A stretch of DNA of 64,000 nt from Mya arenaria. Taxonomy: Eukaryota; Mollusca; Bivalvia; Myida; Myidae. The notes beneath the pieces are model-generated. The model was not told the DNA's origin. It searched no databases and saw only the letters and a program-made list of their open reading frames with translations. The stretch is taken from positions 31,976,678 to 32,040,677 of the forward strand of contig NC_069123.1 in assembly GCF_026914265.1 (NCBI RefSeq). The letters run 5' to 3'. A program made the position numbers and the translations under genes. Below, one piece after another: positions 36,157-49,500 of this stretch (the stretch's first letter is position 1; the number at the start of each line of letters is the position of its first letter).

Positions 36157-36300
36157 TATCTGCAGCCTACAAAATAAGTAATTTGACCATTTTCAGGCCA
36201 ATTAATGAAAATTTGTAATTTACAATTTTGTGTGACGTCATAATGATTCTGTATCCTTCAGACGCTTTCTCACCAAAAACATTGTACCGTACTATGCTAC
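36157..36300 (-). promoter_or_regulatory. Upstream side of CBX with CRE palindrome
   Basis: TGACGTCA, the full cAMP-response-element palindrome, is at 36233-36240, about 80 bp upstream of the CBX start codon. An acceptor-like TTTTGTAG also lies just upstream of the ATG, so the site could be intronic rather than promoter-proximal. Confidence 0.35.
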
Positions 36301-38890
36301 TGATATGAGGCCCTTACCTAACTGTTTTTAATCGAAATAGAGCAACGATGGAAGTATAGAAATAACTCATGCAATATTAAATTCAACAGTGTTTACATGT
36401 ATGGTTTAATTTTGGCAAAGAGAGAACTTTTTTTTTTAAATAAATATATACAAAATTGATCTAACAATATCTGGGACCTGGGAGTAGGACCAATAGCAAA
36501 ATTAAATCCTACTTCAAGATTATGTGTAGTGTGTATGTGAATACTTTAATAATATAATTCGATGAAGCAATTAAGGTGATAAATAAATTAATTTAACTAG
36601 AGGCGTTTAGAAAGCTCGGTTGGCTGCTGTTAAAGTCCTGTTCCCACCTCCCACGGCGCTATCAGTATCAGCGCTTCTATATAATCAAAGTACTGAGAGT
36701 GCTGATGGAAGGTGATTTGTACTGTTTTATCTGGGAGTTTGTTTTATTGGTTCCATGAAACTTTATTACCCAGAGATATTGTGGAAGTTTGACATTTCGC
36801 ACAATGATCACAAGTTATTAATAATTAATGGAATGTTTCATTAGCTCTGAAAATAGTTTCCATACCATGGACATATTTCAATATGCTTATCCAGGCAACA
36901 TCTTGCCAACAGTCCCATATGCGGTACTCACAGTATTTTGATTAAGTTTTCAAATTTAAAAATATGTGCTTACTAAGTCAAACCCCTAAAAAATAATGTC
37001 TCGTTGACCTTCCCGAGGGGGTGGCCACATCATTTTCATGTTCCATGTGTGTTCTGTCTGTTTTGTTTCAATACTGTTTATTTTGGCCTGTCGCAAATCA
37101 TGTTAAGATATTGACTTTCTATGAGAGCAATTTATATTCACGTCGTTCTAGTGAATAAGCATGTGAGAATAAAGCAGTAGCAGAAAAATATTGGATAAGT
37201 AGTTGTTTTTTGTAGTTAGTACACGCATTTTTACAATCTATATCATCATTAAAGTGACACTCTTAATCAAAATCAATACGTATACACATGTTTAAAAACA
37301 TAAACTTTGAGTGATAAGTCTTTAACTACTTACATTAATTTATGGAAAATATTAATTACGCATAACAAAATTGTGACCGTGTATTAAATAGCTGAAAACT
37401 CAAAAATATTAAATGATTGGTGAATGCTAAAAAATTTACAGTGATATACTATCGTCTCATAAGGTAGAAATACCGTGTTTTTGCAAATATATTTCAAATT
37501 AATCCCGGAATCCTTCGTAATAACAATTGTTTTTGACATTAATTTTTATTCATCCTTTCTAGTATAATTAACGATTGTATTATTTGTGGTAAATCTTCCT
37601 TGGGTGAAAGAGTGCATCTTCAATTCAGCCATATTATTGGGTACTTATATCCATTTTTATACGAATAAAGCTTTGGCAGACACAAAATTTGACTGTTTTT
37701 GACAATAATAAAGAAAATATGCACTTAAGGATGTGGAACTAATTCGCATATAGCGCATGAATGTGACTTTTGGAGGTGATTATTGAAAATTGTCACTTCC
37801 CAAAAATGGAGTTTATCATAGCTTTGGGGTCTTTCATCGTATTCGTCGTTGAAATCTGAACTATAAAAAACGCTTACATTTTTATTCACACTGTATTAGA
37901 AGCAAGTTTCATAACTTTGGCTATATTAAGTTTTGAGCGTGCCGGGTAAGAGTTTACATAGAGCTTTGAGTCGTAAACCTTATAAATTAAGCCTTTGTCG
38001 GGACAAAACAGGGACCACTATTTGAATTTCCTATAAAAGTCTACACAGAAACAATTACCCCAATTCAGGTTCACGATTATCAACATTAATCGACATGTTG
38101 CATGTCTATTTAAATGACACTATACAACTCCACTTACATATATATATATATATATATGTATATGCACACGTTTTCTCTCTCTTAGTAATATTTAACGCTT
38201 TGCTAAATTTTCGCCGTAAAGCTTTCTTCTCTCATTGCCTAAGCGTTTCTCACCAAGGAAACACATGTTTCCATTAAATGATTTAGAATTTTAGATTGAA
38301 TAACAATTACATGATTTTCAAAGTGCTGTCCATGTGCCATATTTAATATAATTAGTATCCTAGCTTAGACATGCCCCACTGATTCCATTTCAGTCCATTG
38401 GTCAGTTATTTTTAGAGTCGAATCAAAACGCATGGATTTTAATCTTCAAATAAAGTTAAATCCAAGGTGGGTTTTTTTACTGTACAATATCTATTAGCTA
38501 ATCGGTTTCATAATAACTATACCACGATAAGCCCAGTGTTGGACTAATACTGCGATGCCAACTACTTGAATGTATTTAACCAAACGGTTTTGCCCCAGTT
38601 TTCCCCTTGCTCAATGCCACTCAACCAACGCCAACACATACAACCGAACAACGAAAATCCGGCGTTGGCCCGATAGCTGCATACTGCCTACATGTACGTA
38701 CTACACTAAAATAATAAGCCACACTATAAGTTTATTTTCTATCGGTATGTGTGTAAGTAAATAAAACATGTCGATCCCTCCCTCTCTTTCTTTCGTAATA
38801 TTCAGAGAGCGCCAGAGCGTCGTCAACACCGGTCCCAGGAATAAAATTTGAACGAACACTGGACATATCGAAGAGACACCAGGGCCATAT
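36301..38890. other. Intergenic DNA between the divergent CBX and DCUN1D3 genes
   Basis: AT-rich. A (TA)n run lies at 38137-38158. No coding frame is credible. A non-coding first exon of CBX could lie here or further right. Confidence 0.45.
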
Positions 38891-38904
38891 AAAGGAAGCT
38901 TTAT

Positions 38905-39110
38905 ACAGGATATTTGTTTCGATTCCCGCCGCAACACTAAAATACTAATCGTCTTCCGGGAGTGACGTTAAATGGGGGTCCCATGTGACTGTGCACGTAA
39001 AAGAACAAGGTTAGCACTAACTATAAGGCTACATTTTGTCTGTGAACTATATGCTCCAAAAATCTAATATGATTAACAATCCCGAGTGCGAGAATAAATA
39101 AACTCAAAAA
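38905..39110 (+). mobile_element. tRNA-derived SINE family B, copy 1
   Basis: A B-box-like GTTTCGATTCCCGCC is followed by a body (AATACTAATCGTCTTCCG, GTGAC then GGGGTCCCATGTGAC, CTGTGCACGTAAAAGAAC, TTTTGTCTGTGAACTAT) that matches 51680-51880. The two copies differ at many sites, so they are old. Confidence 0.7.
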
Positions 39111-39399
39111 CAATCACCATATTTGGAAAACGCTCTTGTAAGGTCTGCATTACATTTCCTATATTATAGCTGTATGGTGAACCTGTCCTCACTTAATCCA
39201 GAACTACATAAATATGTGTAGTTATATAATTATATGATCTGGGAGTATGTCTAATTATTGATCCCAGAGTGTATAGCCATCCACACAAAAAGGAAACAAC
39301 ACCTCAACACTTACTTCCGTATTCCACTTTAAATGTGTCCGCAAGTCGTTTTAAACATTGCCTTCATTAGGACATTAGGGCAGTGTTTTGTGACCGTTT

Positions 39400-39596
39400 G
39401 CGACCGGGCCTCTTTTACACAATGGTGATGACGTCACCACCAGTACAGGAAGTTCACAACTCCATATTCTGACAGTTGAGACAAAGTCTACTTTCTTTGT
39501 TTATTTACCTCACACATCAAGATCTGAATTCAAAAATGAATGAAGAAACTTGTAGCTCGGAATGAACAAGTTGAAGATTTTCATTAGAATAAGAAG
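39400..39596 (+). promoter_or_regulatory. Candidate promoter and non-coding first exon of the DCUN1D3-like gene
   Basis: The palindrome TGACGTCA is at 39429-39436, followed by an ETS-like CAGGAAGT. A possible donor (AAGAAG/GTGAGG) is at 39597. An acceptor-like TTTTGCCTAG ends at 41191, 35 bases before the DCUN1D3 start codon, so an intron of about 1.6 kb in the 5' UTR is plausible. A nine-codon upstream ORF (MNEETCSSE) would lie in this exon. This is inference from motifs only. Confidence 0.35.
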
Positions 39597-40205
39597 GTGA
39601 GGAGAGATCGTCTCACATTTTCTTTGAAATACCTTGTGTTTTTGTTGTGATTTCTTGTTTCTGTGCTGACCAGATCATTGGTTTTAATGTCTTTGTTCTG
39701 GCTGTGACGTTTCGTGATTGATTTTCATAAAGGATCACTTACACAATAGATCTTAAAGAACCATAAGGGCTTAAACAATGAAGATTACTAATACAAACAT
39801 TGTTGAGATCCCAGTGATAACAACATCAAATGTTTTGTGGATATTCATGCTTAAAGTGACCTCTATTAATACTCCTCTGTGAGAACAGCTATTAAATGGA
39901 ACAGACTGAGTGACAATATAGTACACTCTTTACTCTTTTAAACTGTCATTACGAAAAAGTGATTAAGCGCACTATCTCTCCGTGGTGTTAAAGCCAATAT
40001 TGGACTTTATCAGGTATCATTCAGATTCATTCTACGTGAGAACAGCTATTCTATGGAACAAAATGAGTGATAACATAGTACACTGTAAACTGATTTAGTG
40101 AAATGTTTTAAACTGTTTAATCACATTATTGTATTAAAAGCTGTTCATGAACTAACTTTATTTGTGTTTTCAAACCAGTCAGACTTGCACTCAAAGGAGA
40201 AAAAG

Positions 40206-40290
40206 GGTGCCGGTGTGGGGCTTGAACCCCTGACAGCTGGAACACCGGCACAGTTCTCTGCTGACTGAGCTAAACAGGCATCTCAGGTTC
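40206..40290 (-). repeat. Degenerate tRNA-like sequence (tRNA pseudogene or SINE head)
   Basis: On the minus strand TGCCTGTTTAGCTCAGTCAG is followed by an anticodon-like arm, GGGGTTCAAGCCCC (a good T arm) and ACCGGCA, which pairs with the TGCCTGT start at six of seven positions. The anticodon stem is poor and U33 is missing, so a working tRNA is unlikely. Confidence 0.55.
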
Positions 40291-40691
40291 TTAACCGCAC
40301 ACACTACATAGTCATAGATTAAATGGTTAGCCTTAACCTTTGTACTAAGGAAACACGGGTTTCAAACCTAGAAATATGGTCACTTGGACTCAACTCTAAC
40401 TCTTTAGTTTCCTGTAGGGATACATTTTAGTGCATGTTTTCATTTAATGTCTGGTTTAAAAGCATACTTCACAGAGCGCTGTCATTCTACCATTTAATTG
40501 ACCAATAACTGGATCATATTTCATTAATAAATCAACAACCTCTGGCGAGTGACCATGTGGAGAGAGACTCCCATTTAATTTTATAAGTAGGAGTAGGAGC
40601 TAGGCTTTAGTCACTTACTATGGATTTCATCAGAACAGACGCTGTTGACACTGATTTTTCAATAAGCATCTTTCACCATTTAAAGAATGAT

Positions 40692-41031
40692 TAACTCTCA
40701 CAGATTGACGGATTTGACAGTTTGTGTGGTTTTTGTCTCAAAATCAGCTGATTCTGGTATCGATTCCTTCATTTCAGCCATATAAGATAACTCACAATAG
40801 ATCAGATCCCATTTGTTGGAAAAACTATTTGAAAAAATCCTTTTTCTTTATAGGGTTAGTAACGCTTTTATTCATTAAACATAATTTTTTGAATGTAAAT
40901 ATGAAACACTGCAATATGATTTTATCATCAGCCTTATTTCACTTGTTTCCAGACATTTACAAAAAATTTGGCTCAATTCATGGCAAAAATGAAAACGTCA
41001 AAACAGTCAATCTGTGCAACAGCAGCTTTAA
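40692..41031. mobile_element. MITE family C, full copy
   Basis: Left end AACTCTCACAGATTGACGG and right end CAGTCAATCTGTGCAACAGC then AGCTTTAAA are inverted versions of one another. It lies just upstream of the DCUN1D3 coding exon, inside the proposed 5' UTR intron. Confidence 0.7.
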
Positions 41032-41226
41032 ATGTTCTTTCAATGCTATTCTTCATTCAATATACATGTATACAAATGTACTTGGATATGTAATTTTAAA
41101 GCCTTTTAACATTTAGCATGTACTCCTAGCCAGACTTATTTTGTCTAGTTTGATAAACATTATATTAATTCTATTAATTCATTTTGCCTAGGTGTGTTCG
41201 TGAGGTTGGTATGCGGCAGAAATTAA

Positions 41227-42132
41227 ATGGGGGCGTGCCAGTCATGTTGTAAAGCCAAGGACGTGGCGAGGTCAAATCAGTCAAATCGGTATGCCAACGA
41301 GTCCAATCCTTCAGTCTTCAACCCCAATGCAGAAGTTGTAATACCTCTCAATCGTGTTTCTAGTCATTCTAATTCAAATGAGCAAGCATTAACAGCAAGA
41401 AATATCATCATCACAGACAAGAAAATGTTTAATCCGTATAACAAACTTCCGCCAATTAAGAAACACAGTAATGGTGACAGCAAACGAACTTCGTTCATCT
41501 CTAGAGAATATTCGGAGAGTAAGGCCAATGCACTGTTTGATACCTATAAAGATCCAAAATGTGATTGTATTCTGGCCGAAGGAGTGGAAAAATTCTGTGA
41601 CGATTTAGAAGTGCGCCCTGATGAGTTCATTGTTTTAGTTTTAGCATGGAAGTTAAATGCCGAAACAATGTGTGTTTTTACCAGAGAACAGTTCATTAGT
41701 GGCTGCCAAAGTATGCGCGTTGATTCAATCAAGGGTATACAAGCAAAGTTCTCAGATTTAATTGCAGAAATCCAGAATAAACAGAGTTTTAAGGAGATGT
41801 ACAAATGGACATACAGATTCGGTTTAGAACAAGAGGCTGGTCAAAGAACGTTACCGGTGGAAATGGCTATAAGCCTTTGGAAACTTGTGTTTTCACAGCA
41901 GGAACCAGCAATTCTACCACGGTGGTTAAACTTTCTTCAGAAGCATCAGAATATACGCGGAGTGTCAAGAGACACTTGGGATATGTTCCTGAATTTTGTT
42001 GAACAAGTTAGCGACGATCTGAGTAGCTATGATGACACCGAAGCTTGGCCTAGCCTGCTTGATGACTTTGTGGAGTATGACAATGATTGTCAGAATCAGA
42101 ACGTGGAAACTGATCTGCATTTTACCCAGTGA
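41227..42132 (+). CDS. DCUN1D3: DCN1-like protein 3 (cullin neddylation co-E3), single coding exon
   Basis: 301 residues with no internal intron, as known for vertebrate DCUN1D3 coding exons. The start MGACQSCCK has Gly2 for N-myristoylation and Cys4, 7 and 8 as likely palmitoylation sites, the feature that separates this paralogue (membrane-tethered) from DCUN1D1/2. Residues about 20-90 are a variable linker. The PONY/DCUN1 domain spans about 95-285: ALFDTYKD, EGVEKFCDDL, FIVLVLAWK, FTREQFISGC, YRFGLEQEAGQRTL, ISLWKLVFS, WLNFLQ, SRDTWDMFLNF and AWPSLLDDFVE. D249, A273 and D279 correspond to the cullin-binding DAD patch. The family promotes NEDD8 transfer to cullins by bridging UBE2M and cullin-RBX1. 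It lies divergently about 5 kb from the CBX gene. Confidence 0.95.
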   Translation: MGACQSCCKAKDVARSNQSNRYANESNPSVFNPNAEVVIPLNRVSSHSNSNEQALTARNIIITDKKMFNPYNKLPPIKKHSNGDSKRTSFISREYSESKANALFDTYKDPKCDCILAEGVEKFCDDLEVRPDEFIVLVLAWKLNAETMCVFTREQFISGCQSMRVDSIKGIQAKFSDLIAEIQNKQSFKEMYKWTYRFGLEQEAGQRTLPVEMAISLWKLVFSQQEPAILPRWLNFLQKHQNIRGVSRDTWDMFLNFVEQVSDDLSSYDDTEAWPSLLDDFVEYDNDCQNQNVETDLHFTQ

Positions 42133-43984
42133 TATTGTTGTGTGTGTTTGAAAGACTTAAGTACATGTACTTGTAAGTGACGTAGGACATTTTTGAAGAA
42201 GTGTTATTCCTATTAAGTCAAATTCTGTAGTTTTGAATGTGTCATTTAAAATAATATTGTCATTAATTGCACAGAGGTTTTCATACATTTATTTTTAATG
42301 GTTAACTATAAAATCTAGCTGTAACACTTAGCTAAACCTGATAGTGATAGGAATTTTCATAAGTCTTAAAAAAGGGCCCTTAAATATCCTGTAATAATCT
42401 TGGAATTCAAAATTTTAGTTGCTAAAACATTCAATATGCCTTAAAGCTGCACTATCACAGATTGGCAGTTTTGACATTTTATACTTTTGTATCTCGGAAT
42501 CAGCTGATTTTGGTAGCAATGCCTTTAATTTAGTCATAAAATATAATTCACAGTAAAGATCTCAATTGTTTGGAAAACTGTCGAAAAATTCATTTTCTTC
42601 GAGCATAAGTAACACTTTTAGCAATAAAATATCAATTTTTTTAACCTAAAATGATAATCTGCAATCTGACCTTTTGTCAGCAGTCTTGTATCACTGTTTT
42701 CTAGACATTTATACAGAAATTGGCTTATTCAAAGACAAAAACTAAAAATGTTGTCAAAACGGTCAATCTGTGTGAATGCAGTTTTAATCTTTGTTGTATC
42801 CTCAAATTTTTCTTGCTGTCTCTTTTATAATTTTTCTTTCCGACTGTCGGGAATGTCAAGTTTATGAATAATTGTTGACTGTATATGTTATATGGCTTTT
42901 TACCTGACGTTCATGTACATCATTGACATGTATAATTGTATGTTGTTCCTGTGAAATGTATGTTCATTCAAGTCACAATCAATAATTGATAACCATAAGT
43001 ACATGTTCTATGATTACATGTACCGGTATCAATTTGATCAAACTACATTATGTAATCATACAATTGTTCAATTATTCATAACGTAATTGTACATGTGTAC
43101 TGTACAGTAAGTAGGCCAAACAAAAATAGTGTTGTGGAACAAGTTACCCGACCGACCCTATCTGTTTTTATTAGTATTCATTATTCTTTTCAGTCCTTTT
43201 AGGGGCCGAAATTCAACCCCCATTACCCTCTTGAAAAAATATATACTTTTCTACTACCCAGGTTAAAAAATCCCCTTTTCGCCAAAATGATGCTACCGGT
43301 ATTTTTCCCTTATTAATGGGATAGAAAATAGACTATTGAGCACATTTATTTGTACAAGGTGATTAGTCAGTTTTCTTGTAAATTATGATACTTTCTTGGC
43401 AACATTCATGTCAGAATGTGAATGTATGTAAACAATTGTAATTATTATGTTCATTTTTAGTAGACAATAAAATTATGTTCCAAAATAAAATTCTTTCCCA
43501 CCCTATCTACATGTAGCCTGTTAGCATTTTTTGTCAGCATGCTACAAGAACCACAATATTATTTTTGTTCGGGCTTATCAGAAATGATCATAGCTGCAGC
43601 AAAGACCGATGTTTCATGTGTATGCTCAATATTCCTGCATTAAATGCATGTATACATTAAGTCAATCTTAATCTATTATCTTTACAACAAGTTGGAGTTT
43701 GTGGGTTATCCCATAGGAGACAGTATCAGTCAGGAGATCATGAAACAATTGTTTTTACAGGAATACATGTACTTATACAGGGGTTTATTGGGTAAGGGGG
43801 TGGGAAACAGTCTCGGAAACCTTCTTCATTATATCAATCCGAACTCCTCGTCCATTTTCCATCGAAAAAACCTCGGATGTGTGCCGCAGTAGAAGTAGTT
43901 CATAAAATTAATAATTATAATAATATTATTTAAATTAATTTTCATAATATTAATTTTTATTAATGAATTGTAGCGATTTAACAT
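42133..43984 (+). other. 3' flank / likely 3' UTR of DCUN1D3-like gene
   Basis: AT-rich and non-coding. It contains a full family C MITE at 42441-42787 and AATAAA signals near 43470 and 43485 that could end the transcript. A fragment of the GGGTCGGGTAACC-type repeat is at about 43125-43210. The end of the mRNA cannot be fixed from sequence. Confidence 0.4.
42441..42787. mobile_element. MITE family C, full copy
   Basis: Left end TTAAAGCTGCACTATCACAG; right end CAATCTGTGTGAATGCAGTT. The interior includes GATCTCAATTGTTTGGAAA and CTGACCTTTTGTCAGCAGTC. If the DCUN1D3 transcript runs through it, it would fold as a long hairpin in the 3' UTR. Confidence 0.85.
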
Positions 43985-44155
43985 CAGTCATCGAAATTAC
44001 ACTTTCGATGAACAAGCCAGAATTCTTATACTATTGCTTGGCATCATTTTTTTTAACAAGCCCTGCTATTATAAAATTCAGAATTTGAGCAAGCCTGGAA
44101 GACATTTTACCAGTGCAGGGCTTGCGGGCTTGTGCTAATTTCGACCACTGTAACG
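43985..44155. repeat. Interspersed repeat (ACAAGCC...GAATTTGAGCAAGCC), copy 1
   Basis: Its blocks GATGAACAAGCC, ACAAGCCCTG, CAGAATTTGAGCAAGCC, GGCTTGTGCTA and AACCACTG-like end recur in the same order at 46445-46590. About 44945-44975 holds a fragment in reverse-like arrangement. Confidence 0.6.
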
Positions 44156-44159
44156 TGTT

Positions 44160-45761
44160 ATTTATATTACTAAGTTCACATTGATTCTCAGTTAAGTGTA
44201 TTATTGCATAAATAAATAATATTCTTTAGAGTAAAGTCCATTAAGGTCACAGGTTTAACTGCTAAATTGAAATTTCTTTTTGATCTACTTGCAGCATACC
44301 GGTAATTAAATTTAAGGAATTCTGACATTGTAAACATAAAATACAAGGTTGCCTTTTCATGGAAAATGGCTGAGGTGCTCCCATTAATAATGATATATAT
44401 ATAGGCCAAACAAATAACATTTTTAATTCAACAAAAAAATCTGCCAGAAACTGTCACCTATGGTTTATCTCTGATGCACATAAATTAGTGCTCATTATTG
44501 TTCATTGCTTAAAATTTGAACATGAGTCTTTATGTGTTAGCTAATCTGAAAAATAGTTGACTTGATCTTCACATTAGTTGTTATGACTCATCGCGAGTAA
44601 TTTACCCACTAGGATATAATTACATCACGATAGTTTTAAAATTGAAATAATGGAAAATAGATGTATAACTGGTATTCTTTGTGTTAAAAATAGAACTATC
44701 CTTAAGCTTAATGGCAGGAAGCTATTTTTTCAATTGTTCTTTATGTTTGTGTCCTTAAAAGATACTATTACGATTGTTCCTGTCAAGGACTTTAAGTACC
44801 ACTACATGTTGTTTATAGTTTTCTTTTTTGTTTCGACAAAAATGTTATGTGGGAATTTTATATAAAATATAAACACATTTTTTATTGATTTATGTTGCAT
44901 TGTTCATAATATTGAACTAACATCTTTATTTTGACATAATATCAGTGGTTGAAATTGGCACAAGCTCGTGACATACCGTATGCACATGTAAAATGCTTTC
45001 TGGGATTGCTCAAACTCTGCAGTTTTTCAGACAGAACATCTATAATTGAATAATGAAAACAACAACAAAAAACATTCAAATTTTTGGCATTGGTCAAATA
45101 TTGGCTGAAACAACACAGGAAAAAACCTGTGCTGAATTAAAAAAAAATAGATGTGAAAAACTGTAACTATGGATTCTTGGCCCCTACATCTTTGAATGGC
45201 CCCCTTAACTACTACAATTGTGAAATGTGGTAAAGGATCATTTTTATGTTTTTTGAATAAACAAAAATGCATGAAAATGCTGCACCACTGAAAGATCTGC
45301 TTTCTGCTTGTGATTACTTGGTGAAAGAAATTCCAATCTTAACAGTCTAAATTCAACAGGTATCCTCTATGTAGCACTGTGCATGAAAACAATCTACCTG
45401 TTTATCATGATGCAAATTATGTTGCCTGATACGCTTTATGAAATAAATATTTGGTGTACATAACATGTATACTGCACATGTTTAACTGATTTTCTATCAG
45501 TTTAACATGTGATGTGCGTATACATTTAAGTACCTTGGGCAATTAAAATGTATATTCGTTCTTTTTTCAATTACGATTGTCAAGCATTAATTGCCAGATC
45601 TAGTCAATCCTGTCATACTTACAACATGTTCATGTCAATTGTAATTATAAAGAACATTCATAAAGGTCACAGTTAAATGTCCCCTCGAAGTAGATAAAAG
45701 GTATATGGCAATTTGTAATGCTTTAAGTCTTGTCAATTTTTAAGAAAAACTTTGATAGGGT
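44160..45761. other. Gene-free AT-rich stretch
   Basis: No credible coding frame. Only fragments of dispersed repeats were noted. Confidence 0.45.
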
Positions 45762-46095
45762 TTTAGCCAAGTTTTAAAAGGACAGGGTGCAACAGAAAAA
45801 GGGGCAGGGTGCTAAGTGAGAAATGGGCACATTGTATGGGGCTGTGAAGAACTTGAACATAACAATTTTAAATAAACTGTTAGGAATTGTTTTAAAGTAA
45901 ATTAGGTTTCAACTGCCAAAGTGGGGTTTGTATGCATCATTATAATCAAAACAAAAGAAACATTTGACAGACTCTTAAGCGTAAATTCTACGAAGGCAGA
46001 AGAGAGCCCATACTGGTCACAATTAGAAGAGAAGGGTGCTATCAAAAATAACAGGGTGCAACACCCTCCCATAACTCATATTTTAGCACACTTGT
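45762..46095. mobile_element. Interspersed repeat with TTTTAGCCAAGTTTT ends, copy 2
   Basis: Matches 31740-32105 in block order: TTTTAGCCAAGTTTTAAAA, GACAGGGTGC, GTTTCAACTGCCA, GGTGCTATCAAAAATA, CAACACCCTCCCATA, ATTTTAGC. Confidence 0.6.
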
Positions 46096-46444
46096 TAGGC
46101 ATTTCCGGTGAATTCAGCCAAGTTGGATAACTCTTCTGGCACCCCCCATGCTACATGAGTCAAGAGTTTTGACGCAATTCTTTTTATTTTTTTATTATAC
46201 ACTATATATATATATATAATATATAGATATTTTAATGGGTGATTTTTATAAACATTAAATGTACAAAAATATGGCTTCAACCAAATACAAAACAACCCTT
46301 TGAGTATGTTAAATTGAAGGAACTTCTTGATGTTTGCAGTAAATGCTTGATTAGGCTTCAAATACATCAAGTTGGATACATGACTGTGAGGGCACCGGGG
46401 CTTCCACTTAAGGGAGTTTGGAAGTACATGTATACTCCCTAAAG

Positions 46445-46590
46445 ATGCATTTATCAAAATTAGTCTTTTGGATGAACAAGCCTGAAGTCATTTACTATTG
46501 TTTGGCATTACATTACAAGCCCTGGTGTATAAAACCCAGAATTTGAGCAAGCCCAGAAAGCAGGCTTGTGCTACTTTCAACCACTGAGGA
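46445..46590. repeat. Interspersed repeat (GAATTTGAGCAAGCC type), copy 2
   Basis: Same blocks as at 43985-44155: GATGAACAAGCCTGAAGT, ACAAGCCCTGG, CCCAGAATTTGAGCAAGCCC, GGCTTGTGCTACTTTCAACC. Coding content is absent. Confidence 0.6.
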
Positions 46591-49500
46591 TAGGCTAAAA
46601 CTTCCATCAGCTTTGAAGTGAAAAGATTCCAACACAATACAAGTAATATAATAGTTGAAAAACAGTGGAACAAATTGTAGTTTTTAAAGAGACTTCCACC
46701 TTTCAAAGAAAAACTTCCAATAATGATAGCAAAGAAGTTCTTAATGGAAGCCCTTGTGTCCTAGCAGTACATTGCATCAATATTTTCCTTCACGACCATG
46801 TGAATGCTTATATAAATAAGTGATATTTGTTTGATTTGTATCATAACTTATTTCCCAGTTTATTGATTACTCTACTCTGCTGAAGATTCTGACATTAGCA
46901 ATGGCTACCTGACTTTTAAGAGTTTCAAGTTTCCAAGGGTCACACAATACAAATATAGAATGAAACACGATTGGGATTTTAATTAGATATGCTGTATTTT
47001 TGTCATAACATATGGCTGTCAATTAATACCCGTATTTGTCTAGAAAAGGTTTCTACAGCTTGTTAAGGATACAAATGTCCTTCTTAAATTGTAATAATGA
47101 GCAACATTTGTATACAATTTTTGTTTATTAAAAAGGTTTTAGTGGGTATGATATTACAAGTCTTTAATTTGTCTGAAATTTAACTTTAATTTGTCTGAAT
47201 TTTAACAGTTTTTTTTATACGCCTGTTAGTAGGATGGGACGCATAATAGTGTACGTGTACTTCTGCCGGAAAAATGTAAATGCTTTTTGATTGGAAATCT
47301 TATATTATCTTCTTTAATTATGTGTAAAATTTTCTCAACTCCTAAATACCGCTACACAATTGATGCAACGGATATATGAATTATGCTTGCTTAATATTGA
47401 ACTTCAAAACTAAATGATTTTTTTTTTCAAACATTTTTAGTTTTCACCTTTTAAACAATTTTAGCACTGAGGAAGGCCCTTAATATACACATGTTAATTC
47501 CATTCAAACAGCACATGGGAAACTCAAAGACCACAAAGTACAGCTGTTCTGTTTCAGGAAAGTCTGAAGAAAATTGATTTTGTGGGTGGTTTTAGGAATC
47601 TTTATTAATTATGTATATTTTCTATAATCCGATTGATACTTCATGTTAGAACTTTTCCTGTACATTTTGTAGGATCTTAAGGGAAAATAGGAAATACTGG
47701 CCCTAACTAATATCAACAATTCTAAAGTGTAACGCACTTAAGTATCTTACTTCATTTAGCAAATTTAAACTTACTTGAATATGATTTTATAAAACAAAAA
47801 GAAGTTTATCTTAATCATCTCAAATATGTTTTACTTGAAAAACCTCAAGTATTTTTAAAAACAGAATACCACACAATTTATACCCAATAAAATTTCTAAG
47901 CTAAGCTTGATCCTGTTATAAGGAACTTCTTTCAAGAAATCAGGTCCAGGTCATTGATTACAATGCACTTGTAAATAAAATATCTTTTGGTCTTTTTCTT
48001 TTATATATTTATTAAGAATTTGAGGCTTAAATTATTTTGAGTTTTAAAAAAACAACAACAGAAAATTAGCAAAATTATATTTTTAATGATGGTTTTGGTT
48101 AAATTTTTTACACACACACACGAATAAATAATAATTTAGAATGCTTTTCAAAATGAAAAACATATAATAGCCAGATATTTAATTGATAATACACATGTTA
48201 ATTGTAGTGATATTATAAATGTTAGTATAATTTGGAACAAAAGAAAACACAGCACTATTACTAGAATGAAAAAAAACCACTCTCTTCCACAGTGTTAGAC
48301 CATCAATGATCAATTTCCTACCATAGCTTTTAAGTTAATGTTGTTAATATTTCATTCTGTTCAATACACTGACATCTATCAATGCCATCTTAATCAATTT
48401 GGTTATTATCAGCGTCATTTATAAATAATTAATTCTCCAGTTTACTATTTCTTGCTATGAAAGTTTTACTGTTGACGCAGATAACAACTTCATGATTTCT
48501 TTCTTGATATGATTTCATAATTGATATTTCAAGTACTCTCTTGACAGCAGGCAATAGTGAGTTCTGGCCACAATTTCTGGAACAAATTTTTATAATAAAA
48601 GAAATTGGGCCTGATTGTGAATGTGAAAAATTGTCTTTGAGCCACATTTATAAGGCAACTCTATTTTTTCCTCCCAACCCTCAACTCTTTGTTAAGTGTG
48701 GATTTTTTTGTAATTTCCTTAAAAATGCCCATTTATGTGTGGACATGTAAAAATTTGACCATATCATTTTTTAAAACTTATAGTTAAAAGTTATAGATTG
48801 GTGGGGTTCAGAAATCGGGTTTCTCAAAAAAATGCCCGCCGACTGACCATATATTTTTATGGAGATGTGGAAACAAAGACTTTATTTTAAGCCTTACTAT
48901 AATTTTGACTTCTGAAGATTCACAATGCTCACTATTCAATACAATCCTGAATAATTTATAGAGGGCATTGTCTATAACACTATTTACATTATTGACACAT
49001 GTAGAGTTTCATGGTTCTGGTATAAATGCCTTACTTGTGTCTGAACTGTACAGCAAAAAAGGTCATTTTTAAGTTTTACCAATAAAAATTGCTGAAGAAA
49101 CCTTACGTTACAATAAAATCTTGATTGACTGTCAAGGCATCGGTTGTTGTTTACCGGTAATCGAAATGACGCTAAGTAGGGTCGAGACCCTCACAATAGC
49201 TACATGTACCTTCTTTGTTTAATGGACAAATATATGAAATTCAAGTCCACATGCACTTGTTTGTCCAGAGATATCATGTGACACACTATAGTCGAACTCT
49301 AATGGTTTAACTGTAACTGTTACGATGGTTCAGAATCATGTCAATTGTTAAATGGAGATGTTTTAATGGGTATTGGGAGTTCGCTAGAAATACCGGTAAT
49401 TAATTGTTTGCTTGAAGTTTTAGGGTGGTATGGAAATTGAATATTTGTACATGTATCTATTGTAGTTAGTTTTCTGTACTTTATTTTTATGATTTATCAT

